Shown here in pieces: positions 17,036-24,972 of a DNA stretch of 64,000 nucleotides; the stretch's first letter is position 1, and each line of letters begins with the position of its first letter. The translations under genes were made by a program, and so were the position numbers. Source of the DNA: Sphingomonas lenta (GTDB lineage Bacteria > Pseudomonadota > Alphaproteobacteria > Sphingomonadales > Sphingomonadaceae); assembly GCF_002288825.1 (NCBI RefSeq), contig NZ_NSLI01000002.1, forward strand, positions 765,587 to 829,586. Direction: 5' to 3'. Below the pieces are notes generated by a model. That model did no database searches. It saw nothing but the letters and a program-made list of their open reading frames with translations, and was not told where the DNA came from.

Positions 17036-18363
17036 GCGGGCGCTTTCCGTGCCGCCGGCCGCCCGCGGCGGCGCGGCGCTTCGCCAGCGCGGCGCTGGAG
17101 GACGCGATCGGCCATGTCGGCGGCGCTATCGCCGATCCCGAGCTCGCCTGGCTATTCGCGAACTGCCTCCCCAACACGCTCGACACCACGGTAACCACCA
17201 GCGGCGACGGGCGCGACACCTACGTCGTCACCGGGGACATCGACGCGATGTGGCTGCGCGACTCGACGGCGCAGCTCTGGCCCTACCTCCCCTTCGTCGC
17301 CGAGGACCGCCGGCTCGCGCTGCTGGTGGAGGGCGCGGTCCGGCGGCAGGCGGCGTGCATCCGGCTCGACCCCTACGCCAACGCCTTCTACGATGCGCCG
17401 CGCTCGGGCGAGTGGGCGGACGACCGCACGGAGATGCGGCCGGGCGTCCATGAGCGCAAATGGGAGCTCGACAGCGTCGCCGCGTTCCTGCGGCTCTCGC
17501 ACGGCTATTGGCGCGCGAGCGGGTCGGTCGCGGCGTTCGACGACGACTGGGTCGGCGCGGTCGCGCAGGCGCTCGCGCTGCTCCGCGTCGAGGAGGCGGG
17601 CGACGCCTCCCCTTACACGTTCCGCCGCGCCTGCGACTGGGGGGATTCGCTCCCGAACCAGGGCCGTGGCGACCCGTGGCGGCGCTGCGGGCTCGTCCGC
17701 TCCGCGTTCCGGCCGTCGGACGACCAGTGCAAGCTGCCGCTGCTGACGCCGGCCAACGCGATGCTGGCGGTGACGCTCGAGGACATCACCGCGCCGCTAG
17801 ACGCGCTCGCCCGGGTCGACCTGGCCGCCGATGCGCGCGCGATCGCGGACGGCGTCAGGGCGGGGCTCGACGCGCATGGCGTGGTCGAGCACCCGACCCA
17901 CGGCCCGATCTGGGCATACGAGGTCGACGGGTTCGGCGGCCGGCACCTGATGGACGACGCCAACGCACCGTCGCTCCTCTCGCTCGCTTATCTAGGCTTT
18001 CACCGCCCAGGCGACGAGCGCTACCGGGCGACCCGCGCCTTTTGCCTGTCGGACGATAACTCGTACTTCGTCCGCGGGAGGACCGCGGACGGGATCGGCA
18101 GCCCGCACACCGGGCGCGGCACGATCTGGCCGATGTCGATCGTCATGCGCGCGCTCACCGCGACCGACGACGCGGAGGTGGCGCTCTGCCTGCGGCAGCT
18201 CCGGGCCACGCACGCGGGCACGGGCTTCATGCACGAGAGCTTCGACCCCGCCGATCCCGCCCGCTTCACGCGTCCGTGGTTCGCCTGGGCGAACAGCCTG
18301 TTCGGCGAACTCATCCTGACGCTCCACCGCGAGCGTCCGCACCTTCTGGCGACACCCCTATGA
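17032..18363 (+). CDS. GH125 exo-alpha-1,6-mannosidase
   Basis: A 443-residue glycoside hydrolase of the metal-independent GH125 family, which removes alpha-1,6-linked mannose in known members. The start is GTG 17032, inside the overlap with the previous stop (GTGA); the open frame extends far upstream but only as a shadow. The family hallmark TGDIDAMWLRDSTAQLWPYL is at about residues 63-82. The (alpha/alpha)6 barrel shows FRRACDWGDSLPNQG, VDGFGGRHLMDDANAPSLLSL and HESFDPADPARFTRPWFAWANSLFGEL. The length is typical. No signal peptide is seen, so hydrolysis would be cytoplasmic. The next gene overlaps by four bases. Confidence 0.92.
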   Translation: MSGRFPCRRPPAAARRFASAALEDAIGHVGGAIADPELAWLFANCLPNTLDTTVTTSGDGRDTYVVTGDIDAMWLRDSTAQLWPYLPFVAEDRRLALLVEGAVRRQAACIRLDPYANAFYDAPRSGEWADDRTEMRPGVHERKWELDSVAAFLRLSHGYWRASGSVAAFDDDWVGAVAQALALLRVEEAGDASPYTFRRACDWGDSLPNQGRGDPWRRCGLVRSAFRPSDDQCKLPLLTPANAMLAVTLEDITAPLDALARVDLAADARAIADGVRAGLDAHGVVEHPTHGPIWAYEVDGFGGRHLMDDANAPSLLSLAYLGFHRPGDERYRATRAFCLSDDNSYFVRGRTADGIGSPHTGRGTIWPMSIVMRALTATDDAEVALCLRQLRATHAGTGFMHESFDPADPARFTRPWFAWANSLFGELILTLHRERPHLLATPL

Positions 18364-20846
18364 CCCCGATCGACGACCACGCCGCCGGCGAACGCGCGGC
18401 CGAGACGCTCCGCTACGACCTCGTAGTGATCGGCGGCGGACTGGCGGGGCTCTGCGCCGCGATCGCCGCCGCCCGCACGGGCGCGCGCACCGCGCTGGTG
18501 CAGGAGCGTCCGGTGTTCGGGGGCAACTGCTCCAGCGAGGTGCGCGTGGTCCCCCACGGCGCCTGCCACAGCAACGCCTGGGCGGCGGAGACCGGGCTCG
18601 TGCTCGAGATGCTGCTCGACGACCGCGCGACCAATCACGAGTCGTTCCCCGACCACGGCATGATCAACGCGAACTTCGACTTCGCGCTGCTGCAGGCGGC
18701 GCATCGCGAGCCGAACCTCGACTTCTTCCTCAACACGGTGGTCAGCCGCGTCGAGAGCCGCGCGACTTGCGACGGCGCCGCGACGGGTCCGACCGCGACG
18801 TCGAACGGCCTAGGGCGGATCGGCGGCGAGCACCGATCGATCGACGCCGTCGTCGCGACGCAGATGGGCAGCGAGAAGCGCCTGCGCTTCGAGGCGAGGC
18901 AGTTCGTCGACGCCACAGGCGACGGCACGGTCGGCTACCTCGCGGGCGCCGATTTTCGGTACGGCCGCGAGGCGCGAGACGAGTTCGGCGAGAACCTCGC
19001 CCCGCTGATCGCCGACGACGTGACGATGGGCGCGACCATCACCATGCGCGCGCGCGACGTCGGCCGGCCGGTCGCCTACGAGCCGCCGCCCTGGATCGAG
19101 CGCTACGAGCGCCAGGAGGACATCGGCTTCAAGCGCACCATCTACCACATCGAAAAGCCGATCTATGGCGGCTACTGGTGGCTGGAGGTCTGCAACCCCT
19201 TCCATCAGATCGACGACAACCCGGCCGTCCGACACGAACTGCACCGCCACGTGCTCGGCGTATGGAACTTCATCAAGAACCACGCGCCGTTCCGCGACCG
19301 AGCCGCGAATTACGCGCTCGACTGGATCGGCATGATCCCCGGCAAGCGCGAGAGCCGGCGACTGATGGGCGACGTGCTCCTTACTGAGCACGACTGCCAC
19401 GAGGACCGCCGCTGGCCCGACGCCGTGGGCGCCGCGGGCTGGTGGATCGACCTCCACATCAAGGGCGGCATCCTCAACAAGAAGGACCCGGGCGAGCGCG
19501 AGAACGCCGACCGCAACTACAAGCACTGGATTCGGGTCTCCCCCTTCACTCTGCCGCTGCGCGCCTTCTACAGCCGCAACGTCCAGAACCTGTGGCTTGC
19601 GGGCCGGTGCCTCAGCACGACCCACGTCGCGCTCGGGCCGGTCAGGGTGATGCAGACGCTGGCCCAACTCGGCCAGTCGGTCGGCATCGCGGCGGGCTAC
19701 GCAGTGCGGAAGGGTCTCCCGCCCCGGACCGCCGCCGATCCCGCAGGTCCCCACATGGCGGGGCTGCGGCAAGCCATGCTGCGCGAGGACGTGCGCATCC
19801 CCGGCGTGGCGAACGAGGACGCCGGCGACCTGGCCAGGCTGGCGACCGTCACCGCGTCGAGCGCCGCCGCGCTGCGCTGCGACGAGCCGGACGAGGCGGA
19901 GGCGTTCCGCATGGGCGCCGACAGGAACGACGGCGTGAACCGCTCGCCCGCGCTCGCCGCCGTGCTGCCGATTACCGAGCGGAGGCTCAACCGCGTCTCG
20001 CTCCACCTCCGCAGTGATCACCCCGCCGACCAGACGTTGCGTCTGACGGTGCAGCCGCTGCACCGGCTATGGGACCGGCCCGACGACCAGCCCGTCGTCG
20101 CGGAGGCGAGCTTCGTCCTGCCGGCGGGGAGCGCCGGGTGGATCGACGTGCCGCTCGACGCGACGCTCGAACCGGGCCGTCCGTATCGGATCGCGATCGC
20201 CGGGGGCGAGGACGTGCGCTGGTCGGCAAACCGCTCCTGGCCGGTCGGCACGGTGGCGCAGTATCTCCACGTCTCGCCCGGCGGCTGCGAGCCCAAGAAC
20301 GCGCACCTCGACGGCTACGCGCCGCACGAGGTGCTCATCCCCGCGTATCGTCACTGGCGCCAGCTCCGCGGTGCGCTCGCGATCCGCACCGCGCCCGAGC
20401 AGCGCCCATTTGAAGGGGCGAACGCCGTCAACGGTTTCGCCTGGCCGGACTCGATGCCGAACATCTGGATGTCCGATCCGGGCGAGCCGCTGCCGCAGCA
20501 TCTCGAGCTCGCCTTTGCCCAGCCCATGGTCGTGGGCTGCGTCATGCTGTCCTTCGACACTAACCTGTCGCGGCCCAACCAGTCCGCCCCGCCCTTCTTC
20601 CGCGCGCCGGAGGCGGTGCGCGACTGGCGGCTGCTGGCGCGCGTCGGGGGCGAATGGGTCGAGGTCCATCGCGAGGAGGGCAACCACCAGCGCCGCCGCA
20701 CCGCCGTGTTCGAGCCGGTCGCCGCGGACGCGCTCCGGGTCGAGGCGCTCGCCACCAACGGCGTCGCCGAGGCCCGCATCTTCGAGGTCCGCGCCTATGC
20801 CGCCGACCCAGGCCACGCCATCGACATCGGGAGTATCGGGACATGA
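18360..20846 (+). CDS. FAD-dependent oxidoreductase (FAD_oxidored family) with discoidin-like tail
   Basis: An 828-residue flavoprotein. A Rossmann dinucleotide-binding motif, YDLVVIGGGLAGLCAAIAAA, is near residue 20. The FGGNCSSEVRV segment that follows is typical of the FAD_oxidored (PF12831-type) family found beside glycosidases. FVDATGDGTVGYLAGADFRYG is the second FAD motif. The last about 150 residues (LELAFAQPMVVGCVML, VRDWRLLARVGGEWVEVHRE) resemble an F5/8-type carbohydrate-binding domain. The start ATG 18360 overlaps the previous stop and the stop overlaps the next start (ATGA both times). The substrate is unknown; a sugar or sugar-linked alcohol is likely from context. Confidence 0.85.
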   Translation: MTPIDDHAAGERAAETLRYDLVVIGGGLAGLCAAIAAARTGARTALVQERPVFGGNCSSEVRVVPHGACHSNAWAAETGLVLEMLLDDRATNHESFPDHGMINANFDFALLQAAHREPNLDFFLNTVVSRVESRATCDGAATGPTATSNGLGRIGGEHRSIDAVVATQMGSEKRLRFEARQFVDATGDGTVGYLAGADFRYGREARDEFGENLAPLIADDVTMGATITMRARDVGRPVAYEPPPWIERYERQEDIGFKRTIYHIEKPIYGGYWWLEVCNPFHQIDDNPAVRHELHRHVLGVWNFIKNHAPFRDRAANYALDWIGMIPGKRESRRLMGDVLLTEHDCHEDRRWPDAVGAAGWWIDLHIKGGILNKKDPGERENADRNYKHWIRVSPFTLPLRAFYSRNVQNLWLAGRCLSTTHVALGPVRVMQTLAQLGQSVGIAAGYAVRKGLPPRTAADPAGPHMAGLRQAMLREDVRIPGVANEDAGDLARLATVTASSAAALRCDEPDEAEAFRMGADRNDGVNRSPALAAVLPITERRLNRVSLHLRSDHPADQTLRLTVQPLHRLWDRPDDQPVVAEASFVLPAGSAGWIDVPLDATLEPGRPYRIAIAGGEDVRWSANRSWPVGTVAQYLHVSPGGCEPKNAHLDGYAPHEVLIPAYRHWRQLRGALAIRTAPEQRPFEGANAVNGFAWPDSMPNIWMSDPGEPLPQHLELAFAQPMVVGCVMLSFDTNLSRPNQSAPPFFRAPEAVRDWRLLARVGGEWVEVHREEGNHQRRRTAVFEPVAADALRVEALATNGVAEARIFEVRAYAADPGHAIDIGSIGT

Positions 20847-21586
20847 GCCAAGTGCTGAACGGCCGCCTCCGTGCGGACCAGGTCGCGCAATTCGAACGCG
20901 ACGGTTACACGCTTTTCCGCGAGCCGGTGCTCGCCCCCGACAGGTTCGCCCGGCTCCGTGCGATCTTCGAGGAGCTGCTCGCGGCGCGGGGCGAGGACGA
21001 CCTCGACACGCCGCACTTCCACGACGAGCGCCTGTTCGAGTTCCTTTTCGCGCCCGAGGTGCTCGACCTGGTCGAGCCGCTGATGGGCCCCAACATCGGG
21101 CTCTGGTCCAGCCATTTCATCTCCAAGCCGCCGCGCACAGGCAAGGCGACGCCCTGGCACGAGGATAGCGCCTATTGGAACGGCCGCGTATCGACCATGG
21201 CCGGGATCGTGACCGTGTGGCTGGCGCTCGACGCGACCGACCCCGAGAACGGGTCCATGGGCGTGATCCCCGGATCGCACCGAGACGGCTACAGCCAGTA
21301 TGAGGCGGTGGACCTGTCGGAGAACATCTTCGACCGGCAGATCAAGCCCGGCAGCGTCGACGAGGCGGAGGCGGTGTTCTTCACCCTCGCGCCCAATGAG
21401 TGCAGCCTCCACGAGGCGCGGATCATCCACGGCGCACGCGCGAACACGAGCGACCGCCGCCGCGCCGGCTACACCATGCGCTACTTCCCGACCTCGTCGC
21501 GCATCGTGCCCGAGCGCAACCGCCACCATCCGGTCTGGCTGGCGCGCGGCCGCGACCTGGCCGGCAATAGCTACGCCAACGCCTGA
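20843..21586 (+). CDS. phytanoyl-CoA dioxygenase family (PhyH) protein 1
   Basis: A 247-residue Fe(II)/2-oxoglutarate oxygenase. The metal triad is H106-x-D108 (WHEDSAYW) and H196 (IIHGARAN), followed by the Arg-rich segment RRRAGYTMRY that would bind 2-oxoglutarate. The start is ATG 20843 in an ATGA overlap with the oxidoreductase gene. Family members hydroxylate small molecules such as phytanoyl-CoA, ectoine or sugar-like compounds. Here the place between a GH125/oxidase pair and a sugar kinase suggests oxidation of an imported carbohydrate or its aglycone. The substrate cannot be read from the sequence. Confidence 0.87.
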   Translation: MSQVLNGRLRADQVAQFERDGYTLFREPVLAPDRFARLRAIFEELLAARGEDDLDTPHFHDERLFEFLFAPEVLDLVEPLMGPNIGLWSSHFISKPPRTGKATPWHEDSAYWNGRVSTMAGIVTVWLALDATDPENGSMGVIPGSHRDGYSQYEAVDLSENIFDRQIKPGSVDEAEAVFFTLAPNECSLHEARIIHGARANTSDRRRAGYTMRYFPTSSRIVPERNRHHPVWLARGRDLAGNSYANA

Positions 21587-21604
21587 CCGCGACAGGAGGC
21601 GCAG

Positions 21605-22426
21605 ATGACGCATGACGACCTTGATCGGCCCTATCCGCTGACGACGGAACAGGTCGAATCCTACCGGGCGAACGGCTTCGTCCGCCTGAAGGACGTGCTC
21701 TCGCCCGACACGCTCGCGCATTATCGCGACGTGATCTCCGCCGAGGTCACGGCCCTTGCGCCGCCGCTGCCGCCGATGGCGGAGCGCTCGACCTATGACA
21801 GGGCTTTCCTGCAGGTCGAGAACCTGTGGCGGCACAGCGACACCGTCAAACGCTTCGTGTTCGGCAAGCGGATGGCGCGCATCGCGGCGGAGCTGATGGG
21901 CGTGGATGGCGTGCGCCTGTACCATGACCAGGCGCTCTACAAGGAGCCGGGCGGCGGGCACACGCCCTGGCACGCCGACCAGTTCTACTGGCCCTTGTCC
22001 AATGACAATACGGTGACGGCCTGGATCCCGCTCCAGCCCGTCACGCCCGACATGGGTCCGATGAGCTTCGCGGCGGGCAGCCACGTGGTCGACGACATCG
22101 GCCGCGACGTCGGCATCAGCGACCAGTCGGAGGCGCTGATCGGCGAAACGCTGCGCGAGCGCGGCTTCCGCATCGACACGGCTCCCTACGAGCTCGGCGA
22201 CGTGTCGTTCCACTCCGGCTGGGTCTTCCACGCCGCCGGCGCGAACGCCACCGACCGGCCGCGGCGCGCCATGACCATGATCTACATGGACGCCGAGATG
22301 CGGCTGGCCGAGCCCTTGAACCAGAACCAGCGCAACGACTGGGCGAATTGGTGCGCGGGCGCGAAGGTCGGTGGGGTGATCGACACGCCGACCAACCCCG
22401 TGCTGTTCCAGGCGCCCCGAGCGTGA
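21605..22426 (+). CDS. phytanoyl-CoA dioxygenase family (PhyH) protein 2
   Basis: A 273-residue second member of the same oxygenase family, 18 bases after the first. The triad is H123-x-D125 (WHADQFYW) and H209 (VFHAAGAN), with RPRRAMTMIYMD downstream. It diverges widely from its neighbour (different length, EVESYRANGFVRLKDVL-like start), so it is not a recent tandem copy. A GACAGGAGGCGCAG ribosome site precedes the ATG. Two oxygenases in one operon could act in sequence or on different parts of the same glycan. No substrate is assigned. Confidence 0.87.
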   Translation: MTHDDLDRPYPLTTEQVESYRANGFVRLKDVLSPDTLAHYRDVISAEVTALAPPLPPMAERSTYDRAFLQVENLWRHSDTVKRFVFGKRMARIAAELMGVDGVRLYHDQALYKEPGGGHTPWHADQFYWPLSNDNTVTAWIPLQPVTPDMGPMSFAAGSHVVDDIGRDVGISDQSEALIGETLRERGFRIDTAPYELGDVSFHSGWVFHAAGANATDRPRRAMTMIYMDAEMRLAEPLNQNQRNDWANWCAGAKVGGVIDTPTNPVLFQAPRA

Positions 22427-22472
22427 TGCTTCCCGGCCTTGACGATCGGCGCCTCCCGCCGAAGCGCCGGGC

Positions 22473-23372
22473 GTGACCCGGATGTCCGAACCGCTGGTGG
22501 CGGGCGTCGAGCTCGGCGGGACCAAATGCGTCTGCATCCTGGCGAGCGGACCGGATCGCGTGGAGGAGGAGGTCCGCCTGCCCACCCGCGGGCCCGAGGA
22601 GACGCTGGCGGCGATCTGCGCGGTGCTCGACCGCTGGGACGGCTTTGCGGGCCTGGGGGTCGCCAGCTTCGGCCCGGTCTGCGTCGACCGCGGCTCCCCC
22701 GACTGGGGACGGATCGGCGCGGCGAGCCCCAAGCTCGGCTGGGCGGGGGCCGGGATCGGCGAACGGTTGCGCGGGCGGTACGGCGTGCCGGTCGGCTTCG
22801 ACACCGACGTGGTCGGCCCGGCGCTCGCGGAAGCGCGATGGGGAGCGGCGGCGGGACTGTCGGACCTGGCCTATGTCACCGTCGGCACGGGGGTGGGCGC
22901 GGGGCTGATCGCACGCGGGCGCCCCGTCGCCGGGCTTACTCATTCGGAGTTCGGGCACATCCTCCCGGCGCGCGCTCCCGGCGACGACTGGGCGGGCGCT
23001 TGCCGGTACCATGGTCCCTGCGTCGAGGGCCTGGCGTCCGGCCCCGCGATCGCCGCGCGCGCCGGGCGCCCCGCGGACGAGCTGCCGCCGGACCACCCTG
23101 CCTGGGACATCGTCGCGCACGCGCTCGCGCAGCTCGCGCACGCGCTGGTCATGACGGGCGTACCGCGACGGATCGTCTGGGGCGGCGGCGTGATGGCGCA
23201 GCCGCACCTGCTGCCGCGTGTCCGCCCGCTCCTCGCCCGGACGCTTGGCGGCTACCTGCCCCTGCCCGAACTCCTCGACCTCGACCGGTACCTCCAACCC
23301 GCCGCGCTCGGCGGCCGCGCCGGCCCGCTCGGCGCGGTCGCGCTCGCCCGCGACGCGCTCATGGAGACCTGA
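22473..23372 (+). CDS. ROK-family sugar kinase, likely manno(fructo)kinase
   Basis: A 299-residue kinase. The phosphate-binding motif VAGVELGGTK is at the N-terminus. The mid-protein segment HSEFGHILPAR with CRYHGPCVEGLASGPA carries the zinc-site cysteines and histidine of the ROK fructokinase/mannokinase branch. The start may be GTG 22473 or ATG 22482; both keep the domain. With ManA in the same island, the simplest role is phosphorylation of mannose to mannose 6-phosphate. A second, similar ROK gene lies in the uronate locus. It ends 3 bases before the sulfatase gene. Confidence 0.85.
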   Translation: MTRMSEPLVAGVELGGTKCVCILASGPDRVEEEVRLPTRGPEETLAAICAVLDRWDGFAGLGVASFGPVCVDRGSPDWGRIGAASPKLGWAGAGIGERLRGRYGVPVGFDTDVVGPALAEARWGAAAGLSDLAYVTVGTGVGAGLIARGRPVAGLTHSEFGHILPARAPGDDWAGACRYHGPCVEGLASGPAIAARAGRPADELPPDHPAWDIVAHALAQLAHALVMTGVPRRIVWGGGVMAQPHLLPRVRPLLARTLGGYLPLPELLDLDRYLQPAALGGRAGPLGAVALARDALMET

Positions 23373-23375
23373 GCG

Positions 23376-24935
23376 ATGGGCGAACGGCGCGGCGTCCTGC
23401 TCGGGTCCGACGGTCCCGGCCGGCCTTACGCCATGGTATCCTTCCCCACGGAGGGCCCCGCCGCCGAGCCGGCGTTCCGGACGCGCACGGGCGACCTCGC
23501 GCTGCCCCGTCGCCCGGGCGCGCGGCCGCGCAACATCGTGGTGATCCTGACCGACGACCACCGCTTCGACGCGATGGGCTTCATGGCGGCGCAGGACTTC
23601 GTGGAGACGCCGACGCTGGACCGGATCGCGCGGGAGGGCGCGCACTTCCGCAACGCCTTCGTCACCACCGCGCTCTGCTCGCCCAGCCGCGCGACAATTT
23701 TTACCGGCCTCTATGCGCATCAGCACCGCGTGGTCGACAACTACCACCCGATTGCCCCCGGCCTCGTCTTCTTCCCCGAGTACCTGCAAGCGGCGGGCTA
23801 CGAGACCGCGTTCATCGGCAAATGGCACATGGGGCTGGAGGGGGATGACCCGCAGCCTGGCTTCGACCACTGGGTCAGCTTCAGGGGCCAGGGCGATTAT
23901 TGGCCCAATGGCGACGGGCTCAATGTCGACGGCGAACGCGTGCCGCAGGACGGCTACCTCACCGACCAGCTCAACCGCTTCGCGCTCGACTGGCTGGAGA
24001 GCCGCACGCGCGAGAAGCCGTTCCTGCTGTTCCTGGCGCACAAGGCGGTCCATGCGGAATTCTACCCCGCTCCCCGCCACGAGGGCCGCTACGCCGATAG
24101 GACGTTCCGCTATCCCGAGACGATGGCGCCCGGCGCGCCCGACCGGCCGATGTGGGTCGAGAACCAGCGCAACTCCTGGCACGGCGTCGACTTCGCCTAT
24201 CACGACGGCGTCGACATCGGCGACTACTACAAGCGCTACATGGAGACGTTCCTGTCGGTGGACGAGGGCGTGGCCGACATCCTGGCGCACCTCGAGGAGC
24301 GCGGCGAGCTGGACGACACGCTGGTCCTCTACATGGGCGACAACGGCTTCATGTTCGGCGAGCACGGCCTCATCGACAAGCGCACGGCGTATGAGGAGTC
24401 GATGCGCATCCCCATGATCGCCCGCTGTCCCGCGCTGTTCGACGGCGGCGCGGTGGTGGACGAGGTGGTGGCGAACCTGGACGTCGCGCCCTGGCTGCTG
24501 GGCGTGGCGGGGCTGGAGCCGCCCGGATGGATGGAGGGCCGCGACCTCGCCCCGCTGCTCCGGGGCGAGCGCGCCGAGTGGCGCGACAGCCTGCTCTACG
24601 AATACTACTGGGAGCGCAACTTCCCGCACACCCCCACCGTCCACGCCGTGCGGGAGGACCGGTACAAGTACATCCATTTCCACGGCGTGTGGGACATCGA
24701 CGAACTCTACGACTTGCAGGAGGACCCCCTGGAGTCGCGCAACCTCATCTTCTCGCCGGGCCATGAAGGCATCGTGGAGCGGATGAACAGGAAGCTGTTC
24801 GCGATGCTGGAAGCGACCGGCGGGCTCCAGATCCCGCTCCCGGTCGACGAGGGCGAGCGCTACATGCTCCGCAACGCCGCCACGCCCGACATGGCCGCCT
24901 TCCCGTCCGTTCTCCTCAAGCTCCTCGCCCGATAG
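23376..24935 (+). CDS. formylglycine-type sulfatase, apparently cytoplasmic
   Basis: A 519-residue sulfatase of the alkaline-phosphatase superfamily. The metal-binding start NIVVILTDDHRFDAMG and the formylglycine signature C101-S-P-S-R105 are present, as are FIGKWHMG and the later YMGDNGFMFGEHGL. It would need a formylglycine-generating enzyme, not seen here. The N-terminus (MGERRGVLLGSDGPGRPYAM) is not a signal peptide, unlike most glycan-locus sulfatases. Sulfate removal would therefore happen in the cytoplasm, on imported sulfated mannosides. It is the last gene of the operon, followed at once by a strong hairpin. Confidence 0.9.
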   Translation: MGERRGVLLGSDGPGRPYAMVSFPTEGPAAEPAFRTRTGDLALPRRPGARPRNIVVILTDDHRFDAMGFMAAQDFVETPTLDRIAREGAHFRNAFVTTALCSPSRATIFTGLYAHQHRVVDNYHPIAPGLVFFPEYLQAAGYETAFIGKWHMGLEGDDPQPGFDHWVSFRGQGDYWPNGDGLNVDGERVPQDGYLTDQLNRFALDWLESRTREKPFLLFLAHKAVHAEFYPAPRHEGRYADRTFRYPETMAPGAPDRPMWVENQRNSWHGVDFAYHDGVDIGDYYKRYMETFLSVDEGVADILAHLEERGELDDTLVLYMGDNGFMFGEHGLIDKRTAYEESMRIPMIARCPALFDGGAVVDEVVANLDVAPWLLGVAGLEPPGWMEGRDLAPLLRGERAEWRDSLLYEYYWERNFPHTPTVHAVREDRYKYIHFHGVWDIDELYDLQEDPLESRNLIFSPGHEGIVERMNRKLFAMLEATGGLQIPLPVDEGERYMLRNAATPDMAAFPSVLLKLLAR

Positions 24936-24961
24936 GCGGGGCCGCCGTGCGGCGGCCCCGC
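24936..24961. terminator. strong hairpin between convergent genes
   Basis: A perfect 11-bp stem (GCGGGGCCGCC / GGCGGCCCCGC) with a GTGC loop starts directly after the sulfatase stop. It lies between convergent genes and can act in both directions. There is no clear T-run, so the intrinsic strength is uncertain. Confidence 0.7.
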
Positions 24962-24972
24962 CCGGGACGCGA

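Noticed and set aside
20795..22804. 669-codon minus-strand frame opposite the PhyH genes
   Set aside because: Shadow frame; both PhyH genes have intact catalytic triads.
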